Under the pieces are notes generated by a model, which ran no database searches, was not told the origin of the DNA, and worked only from the letters and a program-made list of their open reading frames with translations. DNA of 64,000 nucleotides from Atribacterota bacterium (lineage in GTDB: Bacteria > Atribacterota > Atribacteria > Atribacterales > Caldatribacteriaceae), in contig JBDIWM010000002.1 in the NCBI GenBank assembly GCA_039638595.1, forward strand, positions 1 through 64,000. The letters are read 5' to 3'. Positions 43,563 to 52,035 of this stretch are shown in pieces. Each line of letters starts with the position of its first letter. Position 1 is the stretch's first letter. The position numbers and the translations under genes were made by a program.

Positions 43563-43877
43563 GGAGTACATTTTGACGAAATTCGGGTAACGGGAGGGTG
43601 TTCACGATCACCACTGTGGTTGTAGATTCGGGCCGATGTTTTTGGAAAATCGGTGAAAACGCTCCAATGTGAAGATGCAAGCGTTCTTGGTGCAGCTATC
43701 CTCGCTGCCTGTGGGGTTGGTGCCTATCGCTCACCGGAAGAGGCGGCTTCAGTAATGGTCCAGGTGAAGGACGTATTTGAGCCAGACCAATCCTCCTACA
43801 ACGTTTATCAAGAAAAGCTTTTGTTGTATCGTGACCTTTACCCGAGATTGAAGGAACTCAATCATCGTCTTCGATAG
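43563..43877 (+). pseudogene. C-terminal part of the FGGY kinase, separated by amber codons
   Basis: The same reading frame continues past TAG 43560-43562 as GVHFDEIRVTGGCSRSPLWL, meets TAG 43623-43625 where the family has Gln (WLQIRADVFG), and goes on IRADVFGKSVKTLQ, CEDASVLGAAILAACGVGA to a normal end at 43877. Apart from the two stops the frame is unbroken and well conserved, so the stops are recent or read through. Given the upstream fusion, decay is the simpler explanation. Confidence 0.85.
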
Positions 43878-43892
43878 AAGGGAGTGCGTTTC

Positions 43893-45203
43893 GTGTATAC
43901 ACTTTTAAGGGAGCTTGAAAGGCGGGAATTAGTCAGGGATTATTTGAGAGTAGGCTTGGTGGGTTGTGGTCAGATGGGTAGTGGTATGCTGAGTCTCACC
44001 TACAAGATGCCTGGTCTTCGCATTGTGGCCGTTGCTGATCTCGATGTGGAGAGAGGCATAAGGGCTTTTCAGGAAGTGGGGTATGGTCAAGAGGATATCG
44101 TGGTGACTGAAAAGCGTGATGAAGCACAGAGTGCTTTAGAACGTGGAAAATCGGTCGTCACCCCCTCGGCGACACTCCTTGCTCAACTTGACCCCCTTGA
44201 AGCGCTGGTTGAAGCAACCGGTTCGCCAGAGGTGGGGGCTCGAGTTGCCTGGGAAGGCATCCTCCAGGGAAAACATGTGGTGATGCTCAATGTGGAGACG
44301 GATGTCACCGTAGGATGGCTCTTGAAAAGGATGGCTGATCGAGCTGGAGTGGTCTACACCGTTTCCGCTGGTGATGAACCTGGGGCAGTCATTGACCTCT
44401 ACCATTTTGCTAGGATTCTTGGATTTCAGGTGGTCTGTATTGGTAAAGGAAAAAACAATCCAGTGAACTTTTTTGCCACTCCGGATGACTGCCGGGAGGA
44501 AGCCCTAAGCAAAGGCATGAACCCCAAGATGCTCTGTGCGTTTGTCGACGGGACCAAAACCATGGTGGAAATGGCCGAGGTGGCGAACGCGACGGGAGCC
44601 ATACCCGATATTCCTGGTATGCATGGGGCAAAAGTTGATGTTCCAGACCTTTCACGTTTTTACATTCCTAAAAAGGATGGTGGAATTTTCGAACACGGTT
44701 TTGTGGTTGACTACTCCACGGGTAAAGTGGCCCCGGGTGTGTTTGTGGTGGTTACCACGGATTCGGGGCATCTTCGTCAGGACCTGCACTTTTACTCCAT
44801 GGGTGATGGTCCATACTATACCCTCTATCGGCCTTATCACCTGTGTAGTTTTGAAACACCGATTTCTGTGGCCCGGGCCTGTCTCTTCCTAGAGCCGACG
44901 ATTAACTCAGAACACCTCTACGCGGAAGTGGTGGCAGTGGCCAAACGTGACCTTCTTGTGGGGCAGCGAATTGATGGTATTGGTGGATTCGATATCTTTG
45001 GGAAAATCTATACCGCTCAGGAGGCACGGGCCGAAAATGCCGTTCCAGTGGGAATCGTGGCTGGAGCAAAAGTCGTACGGCCGGTACAGAAAGGGGAAGT
45101 CCTCACACATCAAGATGTTGAACTCGATTCCGCTTCTTTTGTGGTGATACTCCGAGCCATGCAGGACCGTTTCATTAAAGAGGAAATGAACTTCTCTGTG
45201 TAA
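43893..45203 (+). CDS. NAD(P)-dependent dehydrogenase with C-terminal SAF domain
   Basis: 436 residues. A Rossmann domain starts LRVGLVGCGQMGSGML (GxGxxG) with VVAVADLD, a homoserine-dehydrogenase-like arrangement (EATGSPEVGARVAWEGILQGKHVVMLNVE). A catalytic-like middle region has SAGDEPGAVIDLYHFA and GKGKNNP. The C-terminal SAF-like part reads VPVGIVAGAKVVRPVQKGEVLTHQDVELD. Proteins of this build occur in polyol and sugar-acid clusters, but the reaction is not settled. GTG 43893 is chosen because AAGGGAG is eight bases upstream; GTG 43884 overlaps that site. It is the last gene of the SorC cluster. Confidence 0.75.
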   Translation: MYTLLRELERRELVRDYLRVGLVGCGQMGSGMLSLTYKMPGLRIVAVADLDVERGIRAFQEVGYGQEDIVVTEKRDEAQSALERGKSVVTPSATLLAQLDPLEALVEATGSPEVGARVAWEGILQGKHVVMLNVETDVTVGWLLKRMADRAGVVYTVSAGDEPGAVIDLYHFARILGFQVVCIGKGKNNPVNFFATPDDCREEALSKGMNPKMLCAFVDGTKTMVEMAEVANATGAIPDIPGMHGAKVDVPDLSRFYIPKKDGGIFEHGFVVDYSTGKVAPGVFVVVTTDSGHLRQDLHFYSMGDGPYYTLYRPYHLCSFETPISVARACLFLEPTINSEHLYAEVVAVAKRDLLVGQRIDGIGGFDIFGKIYTAQEARAENAVPVGIVAGAKVVRPVQKGEVLTHQDVELDSASFVVILRAMQDRFIKEEMNFSV

Positions 45204-45292
45204 AAGGAAGCCCGGTGTCACCGCTTGTTATAAGGGACAGTTTCTCAAGGTTTTGAGTACTGAAAAATTCTGGTCTATTTCCATGGAGGAGT

Positions 45293-45320
45293 TTCTATAT
45301 TCTATTGACAGAATATAGAA
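45293..45320 (+). promoter_or_regulatory. Perfect palindrome on the glnA promoter
   Basis: TTCTATATTC (45293-45302) and GAATATAGAA (45311-45320) are perfect 10-bp arms separated by 8 bases that contain the -35 TTGACA. This should be the site of a dimeric regulator controlling nitrogen assimilation; the protein is not in the window. Confidence 0.8.
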
Positions 45321-45333
45321 GCTGGTGTATACT
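45305..45333 (+). promoter_or_regulatory. glnA promoter
   Basis: -35 TTGACA (45305-45310) and -10 TATACT (45328-45333), 17-bp spacing. Transcription would begin near 45340, giving a leader of about 110 bases before glnA. Confidence 0.85.
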
Positions 45334-45380
45334 ACAGCGCAAAGTGAGAGCCTGATGGTGGGCAATACGTGTAGCCTTTG

Positions 45381-45427
45381 AAGGCGCTTTGTTTCCGAGG
45401 ATGGAAACAAAGCGCCTTTTTATTTTT
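45381..45427 (+). terminator. Terminator/attenuator in the glnA leader
   Basis: AAGGCGCTTTGTTTCC (45381-45396) pairs perfectly with GGAAACAAAGCGCCTT (45403-45418) over 16 bp and is followed by TTTTTATTTTT. It lies between the promoter and the glnA start, so glnA must be expressed by readthrough or conditional antitermination. Confidence 0.85.
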
Positions 45428-45448
45428 GCCATAAGGGGGTTTTATCCG

Positions 45449-46783
45449 ATGACGTGTGCACCGAAAAACAGGGAAGAGGTTTTGGCTTTTTGTCGAGAAA
45501 ATGGCGTGAAATTTATCCGGCTCTGGTTTACCGATGTTTTGGGAAGCTTGAAAAGTTTTGCCATTCCGGTTGAGGAGCTGGAAAATGCCCTTTTTGAGGG
45601 AATGGGGTTTGATGGGTCCTCCATCAAAGGATTTGCCCGGATTGATGAGAGTGACATGATTGCCATGCCGGATCCCTCGACCTTTCAGCTTCTTCCTTGG
45701 CGGGAAGGTGTGGAAAAGGTTGGGCGGATGTTCTGCGATGTGCTCAACCCTGATGGGACACCGTTTGCCGGGGATCCGCGCTATATCCTGAAGAGTAATT
45801 TGAAGAAACTGGCTAAAAAGGGTTTTAAGTACTACGTAGGTCCAGAACTGGAGTTCTTTTACTTCAAAAACGAAAAAGAACCAATTCCACTGGACCAGGG
45901 TGGGTATTTTGACCTCACCACGCTCGACGCAGCCTCGGATTTGCGGCGGGATACCATTCGAACCCTCGAGGAAATGGGAATCCGGGTGGAGTACAGTCAT
46001 CACGAGGTGGCTTCTTCACAGCATGAAATTGACCTTCGGTATGCTGATGCCCTCACTATGGCCGATAATGTGATGACTTACCGGATTGTGGTGAAAGAGA
46101 TTGCTTCCAAGTATGGGGTATATGCCACGTTTATGCCCAAGCCGGTTGTGGGAATCAATGGTTCCGGGATGCATACCCATCAATCGCTCTTTGAGGGGGA
46201 ACGAAATGTGTTTTTTGATTCTGACGATCCATATTACCTTTCGGATATTGCCAAAAAGTACATTGCGGGAATCCTGCGCCATGCGCCGGAATTTGCTCTG
46301 GTGACCAATCAGTGGGTGAATTCGTATAAACGCTTGGTACCAGGCTATGAAGCACCGGTGTATATCTGCTGGGCGCGACGCAATCGTTCCGCGCTGGTGC
46401 GGGTACAGATGTATAAACCAGGTCGGGAGAAGGCTACCCGGATTGAAGTGCGTCACCCAGATCCGGCCTGTAATCCGTATCTGGCGTTGTCGGTTATGCT
46501 CGCTGCAGGACTTGCCGGAATCGAAGGAAATTATGACCTTCCTGAGCCGGTGGAACGGGATGTGTACCACATGAGTGCACGTGAAAGAGAAATGCTGGGT
46601 ATCTTGTCGCTTCCTGGAAACCTTAAAGAAGCCATTGATTTGGCGAAGGAGAGCACACTTCTTCGGGAAACGCTGGGAGAACACGTTTTTACCTATCTAA
46701 TCGAGAGTAAGATGATTGAGTGGGATCAGTACCGCCTGGTGGTCCATCCCTATGAAATTGAGCGGTACCTTCCCATTCTGTAG
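45449..46783 (+). CDS. glnA: Glutamine synthetase type I
   Basis: 444 residues, GSI of the shorter alpha type without the adenylylation-loop insertion. It forms glutamine from glutamate, ammonia and ATP as a cytoplasmic dodecamer. Motifs are FDGSSIKGFARIDESD, the metal site YYVGPELEFF, YSHHEVASSQHEIDLRY, the ATP/glutamate site FMPKPVVGINGSGMHTH, NSYKRLVPGYEAP and RIEVRHPDPACNPYLAL. ATG 45449 follows AAGGGGG by nine bases; upstream in-frame starts fall in the terminator hairpin. It begins the nitrogen assimilation run. Confidence 0.96.
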   Translation: MTCAPKNREEVLAFCRENGVKFIRLWFTDVLGSLKSFAIPVEELENALFEGMGFDGSSIKGFARIDESDMIAMPDPSTFQLLPWREGVEKVGRMFCDVLNPDGTPFAGDPRYILKSNLKKLAKKGFKYYVGPELEFFYFKNEKEPIPLDQGGYFDLTTLDAASDLRRDTIRTLEEMGIRVEYSHHEVASSQHEIDLRYADALTMADNVMTYRIVVKEIASKYGVYATFMPKPVVGINGSGMHTHQSLFEGERNVFFDSDDPYYLSDIAKKYIAGILRHAPEFALVTNQWVNSYKRLVPGYEAPVYICWARRNRSALVRVQMYKPGREKATRIEVRHPDPACNPYLALSVMLAAGLAGIEGNYDLPEPVERDVYHMSAREREMLGILSLPGNLKEAIDLAKESTLLRETLGEHVFTYLIESKMIEWDQYRLVVHPYEIERYLPIL

Positions 46784-46801
46784 AAAGGAGTATGAAGAAC
46801 C

Positions 46802-47899
46802 ATGCGAGAGCGAGAGCGGATTCCATCTGGTTGTGCGGTGGCGGGAATACTTTCGCAAAGTAAAAGCCCGGTTGGTGGTGAGACCATCATTCAAGCCATG
46901 CGGGTGATGCACGAGCGCTCAAATGGTTTGGGGGGTGGTTTTGCCGGTTATGGAATCTATCCCGATTTCGCTTCGCTCTATGTTTTTCATGTCCTCTATG
47001 ATTGTGGAGAACGTGCTGATGATGTTGAAATGACCTTATGCAAAAATTTTGTCGTGGAACAAAAGGAAGCCATACCGACCTGGGAACATTCTCCCCTCAA
47101 GAACCATCCGAAATTCATGCGCTATTTTCTGCGCTCTCGAACACCAGGAGACGAAGAAGAACTGGTGGTGCGGACGGTGATGGAGATCAATGCTCGTATT
47201 GATGGGGCATACGTTGTGTCCAGCGGGAAAAATATGGGAGTTTTTAAAGGGGTCGGATACCCTGAAGAGATTGGTGAATTCTTTCGTCTTGACGAATACC
47301 AGGGATACTGTTGGATTGCTCATGGTCGTTTCCCCACTAATAGCGTCGGTTGGTGGGGAGGAGCTCATCCATTTAATCTGCTCCATTTTTCGGTGGTCCA
47401 CAACGGAGAACTCTCTTCGTACGGGATTAACCGCCGGTATCTGGAGAATTTTGGCTATTTCTGTACACTTCAGACTGATACCGAGGTGATTGCCTATCTT
47501 TTGGATTTACTGTTACGCCGCCATCGGGTCCCACCAGAGGCGCTGGGAGCTATTTTTGCCAGTCCTTTTTGGTCTCAGATTGAGGCAATGGAGGAACCAG
47601 AGCGAAGTTTTTATCAGGCCATTCGTATCACGTATGGTGGTGCACTCCTCAACGGGCCTTTCAGTATCATCGTTGGTTTTGAGGGAGGGATGTTGGGACT
47701 TGTGGATCGGATTAAGCTTCGTCCTATGGTGGCAGCGTGGAACGGAGACATGTTCTATCTTGCCAGTGAGGAAAGTGCTATTCGAGAAATTGCCCCGGAA
47801 CTGGATACGGTCTGTGCCCTCCGGGCTGGTGAGGTGGTAGTGGGAAAAGTGAGACAGGGGGTATATCATGGTCAAGAGCTTACTCCTTCCCAAATTTAA
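46802..47899 (+). CDS. Glutamate synthase, glutamine amidotransferase (class II) subunit
   Basis: 365 residues, the GATase domain that is N-terminal in large GltB proteins but separate here. It releases ammonia from glutamine. The nucleophile is Cys11 in PSGCAVAGIL, which would be exposed by N-terminal processing. Other class II signatures are WIAHGRFPTNS, WWGGAHPFNLLHFSVVHNGE, LQTDTEVIAYLLDLL and YLASEESAIR. AAAGGAG precedes ATG 46802. It overlaps the FMN subunit gene by 32 bp. This split form is known from archaea and deep-branching bacteria. Confidence 0.9.
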   Translation: MRERERIPSGCAVAGILSQSKSPVGGETIIQAMRVMHERSNGLGGGFAGYGIYPDFASLYVFHVLYDCGERADDVEMTLCKNFVVEQKEAIPTWEHSPLKNHPKFMRYFLRSRTPGDEEELVVRTVMEINARIDGAYVVSSGKNMGVFKGVGYPEEIGEFFRLDEYQGYCWIAHGRFPTNSVGWWGGAHPFNLLHFSVVHNGELSSYGINRRYLENFGYFCTLQTDTEVIAYLLDLLLRRHRVPPEALGAIFASPFWSQIEAMEEPERSFYQAIRITYGGALLNGPFSIIVGFEGGMLGLVDRIKLRPMVAAWNGDMFYLASEESAIREIAPELDTVCALRAGEVVVGKVRQGVYHGQELTPSQI

Positions 47900-49382
47900 G
47901 ATTGAGCGAGACGTTACTCGCTGCATTGCCTGCCAAGTGTGTGCCAGACAGTGTGCAAGTGGGGTACACTCCTACGATGAAACAGATGATTCGCTGTGGA
48001 GTGAGGAAGCGCACTGTGTGGGATGTCAGCGTTGTGTCACTTTGTGTCCCACCGGAGCACTCACGGTGCAACGGCGGGAAAGGGGTTTTCGGGAAAACGC
48101 CAACTGGGAAGAACCATTTCTGCAACGTCTTTACAAGCAGGCCGAAACAGGAGGAATTGTGCTTACGGGCATGGGATGTGATCGACCATATCCCATTTAT
48201 TGGGACCATTTGCTTCTCAACGCCAGTCAGGTCACCAATCCGTCCATCGATCCGCTGCGGGAACCCATCGAAATCCGAACCTTTCTGGGACGAAAGGAAC
48301 CCCGGCTGGACGTCGACTGGGAACGTCGTTCCTTAAAGACCACTCTGGCACCGCAACTTGAACTTTCTTTGCCTGTCCTTTTTTCCGCCATGTCTTATGG
48401 ATCGATTAGTTATAACGCCTTTCGTTCCCTTGCGGAAGCTGCGCAGGAAGTGGGAATACTCTGTAACAGTGGTGAAGGAGGTTTACACCCTGACTTCTAT
48501 GCTCTGGGAGGGAACATCATCGTCCAGGTGGCTTCTGGTCGTTTTGGAGTAACCCCTGAGTATCTAAAGGTGGCTCGGGCTATCGAAATTAAAATCGGTC
48601 AGGGGGCTAAACCGGGAATTGGTGGGCATCTTCCCGGAGAAAAAGTGACCACAGAGATTTCCCGTACCCGACGGATTCCGGTGGGGAGTGATGCGATTTC
48701 TCCAGCACCTCACCACGATATTTATTCCATTGAAGATCTGGAACGGTTGATTTTCGCTATTAAAGAAGTCACGAATTATACGAAACCGGTTTCGGTCAAA
48801 ATTGCTGCCGTGCACAATGTGGCGGCGATCGCCTCGGGGGTAGTTCGGGCGGGGGCCGATATCGTTGCCATTGATGGGATTCGAGGTGGAACTGGAGCGG
48901 CACCTCAAGTGATTCGAGACAATGTGGGAATTCCTGTTGAACTGGCACTGGCTCAGGTAGATGAGCGTTTGCGTCGAGAAGGAATTCGTCACCAAGCTTC
49001 CATTGTGATTGCCGGTGGGATTCGTTCCAGTAGTGATGTCATTAAAGCGATCGCTTTGGGGGCGGACGCCGTATATATTGGTACCGCAGCCCTTCTTGCC
49101 TTAGGGTGTCATTTGTGTCAGAAATGCTACACGGGGCGCTGTAATTGGGGAATTGCGACTCAGGATCCGCTTCTCACCAAGCGTCTTAATCCCCGGATTG
49201 GAAAAAGACGTTTGGTGAACTTGATGCGCGCCTGGGCTCTGGAGATGAAAGAGATCCTTGGTGGTATGGGGATTAATGCGATTGAGAGCCTGCGGGGGAA
49301 CCGGGAACAGTTGCGAGCAGTCGGTTTGCGGAAAGAGGAAGCACAACTCTTGGGAGTCAAAATGGCAGGGGAGGGCTGGTAG
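47868..49382 (+). CDS. Glutamate synthase, FMN (central) subunit with N-terminal ferredoxin domain
   Basis: 504 residues. Residues 15-70 form a two-cluster ferredoxin domain (CIACQVCARQC, CVGCQRCVTLCPTGAL). The rest is the FMN-binding alpha/beta barrel of glutamate synthase: MSYGSISYNAFRSLAEAA, NSGEGGLHPDFY, KIGQGAKPGIGGHLPG, SPAPHHDIYSIEDL, GADIVAIDGIRGGTGAAP and IVIAGGIRSSSDVIKA. Cysteines CHLCQKCYTGRCNWG belong to the 3Fe-4S cluster. It converts 2-oxoglutarate and channelled ammonia to glutamate. It lies between the GATase and ferredoxin genes. Confidence 0.93.
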   Translation: MVKSLLLPKFKIERDVTRCIACQVCARQCASGVHSYDETDDSLWSEEAHCVGCQRCVTLCPTGALTVQRRERGFRENANWEEPFLQRLYKQAETGGIVLTGMGCDRPYPIYWDHLLLNASQVTNPSIDPLREPIEIRTFLGRKEPRLDVDWERRSLKTTLAPQLELSLPVLFSAMSYGSISYNAFRSLAEAAQEVGILCNSGEGGLHPDFYALGGNIIVQVASGRFGVTPEYLKVARAIEIKIGQGAKPGIGGHLPGEKVTTEISRTRRIPVGSDAISPAPHHDIYSIEDLERLIFAIKEVTNYTKPVSVKIAAVHNVAAIASGVVRAGADIVAIDGIRGGTGAAPQVIRDNVGIPVELALAQVDERLRREGIRHQASIVIAGGIRSSSDVIKAIALGADAVYIGTAALLALGCHLCQKCYTGRCNWGIATQDPLLTKRLNPRIGKRRLVNLMRAWALEMKEILGGMGINAIESLRGNREQLRAVGLRKEEAQLLGVKMAGEGW

Positions 49383-49384
49383 CG

Positions 49385-49825
49385 ATGAGAAAAATCCGCA
49401 TTCATGAAGAGTACTGCATTGGATGTCATCTCTGCGAAATTACGTGCGTTGTGAAGCATTCCCCCTTAGGGAAACTCATCAAAACCTTTCGGGAAGAAAG
49501 GGAAAATCGCCCTCTTCCCCGAGTACGGGTGGAAGAAGAGGGATATGTTTCCTTTGCCCTGCAGTGTCGTCATTGTGATGATGCACCCTGTGTGGAAAAC
49601 TGCCTGACCGGAGCCATGTACCGGGATGAAAAAACCGGAATGGTGCTCTGTGACGAAGAGCGGTGTGTCGGATGCTGGATGTGTATTATGAGTTGCCCTT
49701 TCGGCGTGACTGAACGGCACAGAAGTCAAACTCGTATCGGTAGTAAATGTGATGGGTGTGTAAAGAAGGGGGGAATACCTCCCTGTGTGGAAAACTGTCC
49801 CAACGAGGCTTTGACCTATGAATGA
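49385..49825 (+). CDS. 4Fe-4S ferredoxin subunit (electron transfer, glutamate synthase cluster)
   Basis: 146 residues with four cysteine groups of the DMSO-reductase-B/HycB type: CIGCHLCEITC, CRHCDDAPCVENC, CVGCWMCIMSCPFG and CDGCVKKGGIPPCVENCP. No signal peptide or membrane helix, so it is cytoplasmic. It starts 2 bp after the FMN subunit stop and overlaps the flavoprotein gene by 8 bp. It likely moves electrons between the flavoprotein and the synthase. Confidence 0.9.
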   Translation: MRKIRIHEEYCIGCHLCEITCVVKHSPLGKLIKTFREERENRPLPRVRVEEEGYVSFALQCRHCDDAPCVENCLTGAMYRDEKTGMVLCDEERCVGCWMCIMSCPFGVTERHRSQTRIGSKCDGCVKKGGIPPCVENCPNEALTYE

Positions 49826-51095
49826 GATCCATGCACCATATCTTATCGTTGGTTTTTCGGTCGCAGGCCGCTGGGGAGCACGAGCCATCCAGGAAAAAAA
49901 TGCTTTTACCCCCATCGTGGCTGTGAGTGAAGAACAGGGTTGGTACTCTCGGCCGTTGATTACCTATGCCTTAGGGGGAAATAATCCGAGTATTGAGCAT
50001 TCCACGTGGTCACTTGATGCGACTTCGCTCAATATTCTTGAGGGAGACCGGGTGGAACATTTTGACTCTGAAAACCGGGTGGCATTTTTACGTTCAGGGA
50101 AACGGGTGTTTTTTGAAAAAGCGTTGCTCGCTCCAGGGGGTGTGCCCATTGTGCCTCCGCTTGAAGGTATCGCGGAATCCGGAGTTTTTACCTTTACTGG
50201 CAGAAGAGACTTAGAAAGAATGCTCCAGTTCTTAGAAACGGTCAAACCCAGACGGATCCTCATTTTGGGGGGAGGTTTTATCGGTCTTAAAACCTGTGAA
50301 GCCTTCATGCGTCGGGGTTTGGAAATTACCCTGGTAGAGCTCTCCTCGCGATTGCTTCCTCTCATGCTCGATGATGATGGATCGAGGTATGTGGAGAACG
50401 CCCTGGTTCAAGCTGGGGTGCAGGTAATACTTGGTGAAACGGTAACAGCGTTTGAAGGGAATGGGGAGAAGCTTGTCCGAGCCACCCTGAGAGAGGGAGG
50501 GTATACTCCGGTTGACTGTGCTGTGGTGGCCGTGGGAGTCAGACCGAACGTGGAGTGGTTGCGGGATTCAGGAATCGAAATTCAGAAGGGGATTCTCGTT
50601 GACGAGTTCCAGGAGACGTCGAAAAGGAGCATTTTCGCGGCGGGGGATGTTGCAGAAACCCGGCACCTTTTGACTGGAGAACGTGGTGTGGTGGCGATAT
50701 GGCCGGAAGCGGTCCGGCAGGGAAAAGTTGCCGGTGCGAACATGGCTGGTGGACGAGTGACGTACCCGGGGAGCCTACCCTTGAATGCGCTTGATCTGGG
50801 AGGCATGGCTCTGGTTTCTGTGGGTTTGGTGAATCCTCCAGGTAATGGGGATTATGAAGCCCTGGTGCGCAAGGAAAAAAACGAGTACATGAAGGTGATT
50901 TTAAAAGACGAGCGGATTGTGGGTCTTGTGATGCTTGGAAAAATTGAGAAGAGCGGTCTCTATATCCGGTTGCTCCGGGAGCGCATACCGGTTACCAGTT
51001 TCAGGGAACGGCTGCTCGACCCCAAATTTAGCTTGGTGAGTTTACCCAGAGAATTTCGCAAAAGTTGGATAGAAGGAGTCGGGTTGGAAGTATGA
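49818..51095 (+). CDS. FAD/NAD(P)-dependent oxidoreductase of the glutamate synthase cluster
   Basis: 425 residues of the pyridine-nucleotide-disulfide oxidoreductase fold, like rubredoxin or nitrite reductase flavoproteins. The first dinucleotide site is degenerate (YLIVGFSVAGRWGARAI), the NAD(P) site is ILILGGGFIGLKTCEAF, and FAD contacts are APGGVPIVPPLEG and SIFAAGDVAET. A C-terminal dimer-type domain follows. It likely feeds NAD(P)H electrons to the ferredoxin and synthase, in the place of GltD. Its end overlaps the GXGXG subunit gene by 4 bp. Confidence 0.85.
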   Translation: MNEIHAPYLIVGFSVAGRWGARAIQEKNAFTPIVAVSEEQGWYSRPLITYALGGNNPSIEHSTWSLDATSLNILEGDRVEHFDSENRVAFLRSGKRVFFEKALLAPGGVPIVPPLEGIAESGVFTFTGRRDLERMLQFLETVKPRRILILGGGFIGLKTCEAFMRRGLEITLVELSSRLLPLMLDDDGSRYVENALVQAGVQVILGETVTAFEGNGEKLVRATLREGGYTPVDCAVVAVGVRPNVEWLRDSGIEIQKGILVDEFQETSKRSIFAAGDVAETRHLLTGERGVVAIWPEAVRQGKVAGANMAGGRVTYPGSLPLNALDLGGMALVSVGLVNPPGNGDYEALVRKEKNEYMKVILKDERIVGLVMLGKIEKSGLYIRLLRERIPVTSFRERLLDPKFSLVSLPREFRKSWIEGVGLEV

Positions 51096-51817
51096 AGGTT
51101 CTTGATTGTCGGGGAAAACATTACCGGGAGATCAACGCAACTTTAGAACAGTTGTGGCGGGAAGGAGTACAAGAAGTTGTGCTTCAGGGTGTCAATGGTC
51201 AACGGTATCTGGGTCGGGGTCTTTGGCGGGGTGAGATCGTTATCGAGGGAATCCCAGGTGATGACCTGGGCATGTTTTTGAACGGAGCCACCATCCGGGT
51301 ACGAGGGAACGCTCAGGATGGGGTGGGAAATACCATGAACATGGGAAAAATTATTGTCGAGGGTGACGCTCGAGATATTGTTGGTTTTTCCATGAGGGGT
51401 GGAAAAATTTTTATTCGGGGTGATGTCGGGTATCGAGTTGGCATTCACATGAAATCGTATCTCGATGAGTATCCGGTTATCGTTTTTGGTGGTCAAAGTG
51501 GGGATTTTTTGGGAGAGTACATGGCTGGTGGTCTCATTGTGGTGCTGAATTTAGCCCATCGAAAGCCGGTTGAAGGAAGTTTTGTCGCTTCCGGGATGCA
51601 CGGGGGAAAAATTCTCATCCGTGGTGAGTTGGATCGGCGTTTCCTGGGAGCAGGAATCAAAATGGAAAAAACGACTGAAGAGGATTGGAACGGCGTTGTT
51701 CACTATCTTCAGGAGTACTGTCAGGATTTGAATCTTCCTTTTACCTTTTCCAGTGAAGAGTTTGTGAGTATTGCTCCGCTCACGACTCGACCGTATGGGA
51801 AAATTTACGTCTACTAG
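51092..51817 (+). CDS. Glutamate synthase GXGXG-domain subunit
   Basis: 241 residues of the right-handed beta-helix GXGXG domain, C-terminal in large GltB and separate here. Repeats are visible: VNGQRYLGRGLWRGEIVIEG, NGATIRVRGNAQDGVGNTMN, GKIIVEGDARDIVGFSMRGG, GKIFIRGDVGYRVGIHMK and MHGGKILIRGELDRRFLG. It is structural, holding the ammonia channel together. ATG 51092 overlaps the flavoprotein stop. It completes the five-polypeptide synthase. Confidence 0.92.
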   Translation: MKVLDCRGKHYREINATLEQLWREGVQEVVLQGVNGQRYLGRGLWRGEIVIEGIPGDDLGMFLNGATIRVRGNAQDGVGNTMNMGKIIVEGDARDIVGFSMRGGKIFIRGDVGYRVGIHMKSYLDEYPVIVFGGQSGDFLGEYMAGGLIVVLNLAHRKPVEGSFVASGMHGGKILIRGELDRRFLGAGIKMEKTTEEDWNGVVHYLQEYCQDLNLPFTFSSEEFVSIAPLTTRPYGKIYVY

Positions 51818-51906
51818 CTGAATGTGTTGAAAGCGCTGTTGCTGTAGCGTCAACACGAAGGAGTATCCCTGATATGTTTGCAGGGATGGTATCCGGGTAA
51901 AGGGAA
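51818..51906 (+). ncRNA. Structured leader ahead of amtB, class not recognised
   Basis: Two hairpins precede a terminator. The first pairs GTGTTGA (51824-51830) with TCAACAC (51850-51856) and, inside it, CGCT with AGCG. The second pairs ATCCCTG with CAGGGAT near 51865-51888, with GGAGT/ATCC flanks. I match it to no known riboswitch class; the glutamine (glnA) motif consensus is absent. The position before amtB suggests nitrogen-responsive control. Confidence 0.5.
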
Positions 51907-51957
51907 GCCCCTGATTCTGGAAGTGCTGTTGCTTCCTAAATCGGGGGTTTTTTCTTT
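51907..51957 (+). terminator. Terminator between the glutamate synthase genes and amtB
   Basis: CCCCTGATT pairs with AATCGGGGG (one G-T pair) around an inner GGAAG/CTTCC stem, followed by TTTTTT. It separates gltB-type genes from amtB-glnK. The loop repeats GCTGTTGCT (51925-51933), which also occurs in the first leader hairpin (51835-51843). Confidence 0.75.
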
Positions 51958-52035
51958 AGAGGGAGGTGAGAAAAAAATCGGTATTCATGATGTGGTTTTC
52001 ATGCTTGAGAAAATTGAGAGAAAGGAGTAACGACG

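Noticed and set aside
51818-51957. Glutamine riboswitch or ANTAR-type antitermination hairpins before amtB
   Set aside because: The glnA-motif blocks are missing and the loops are not the hexaloops with A1/G4 expected for ANTAR targets.
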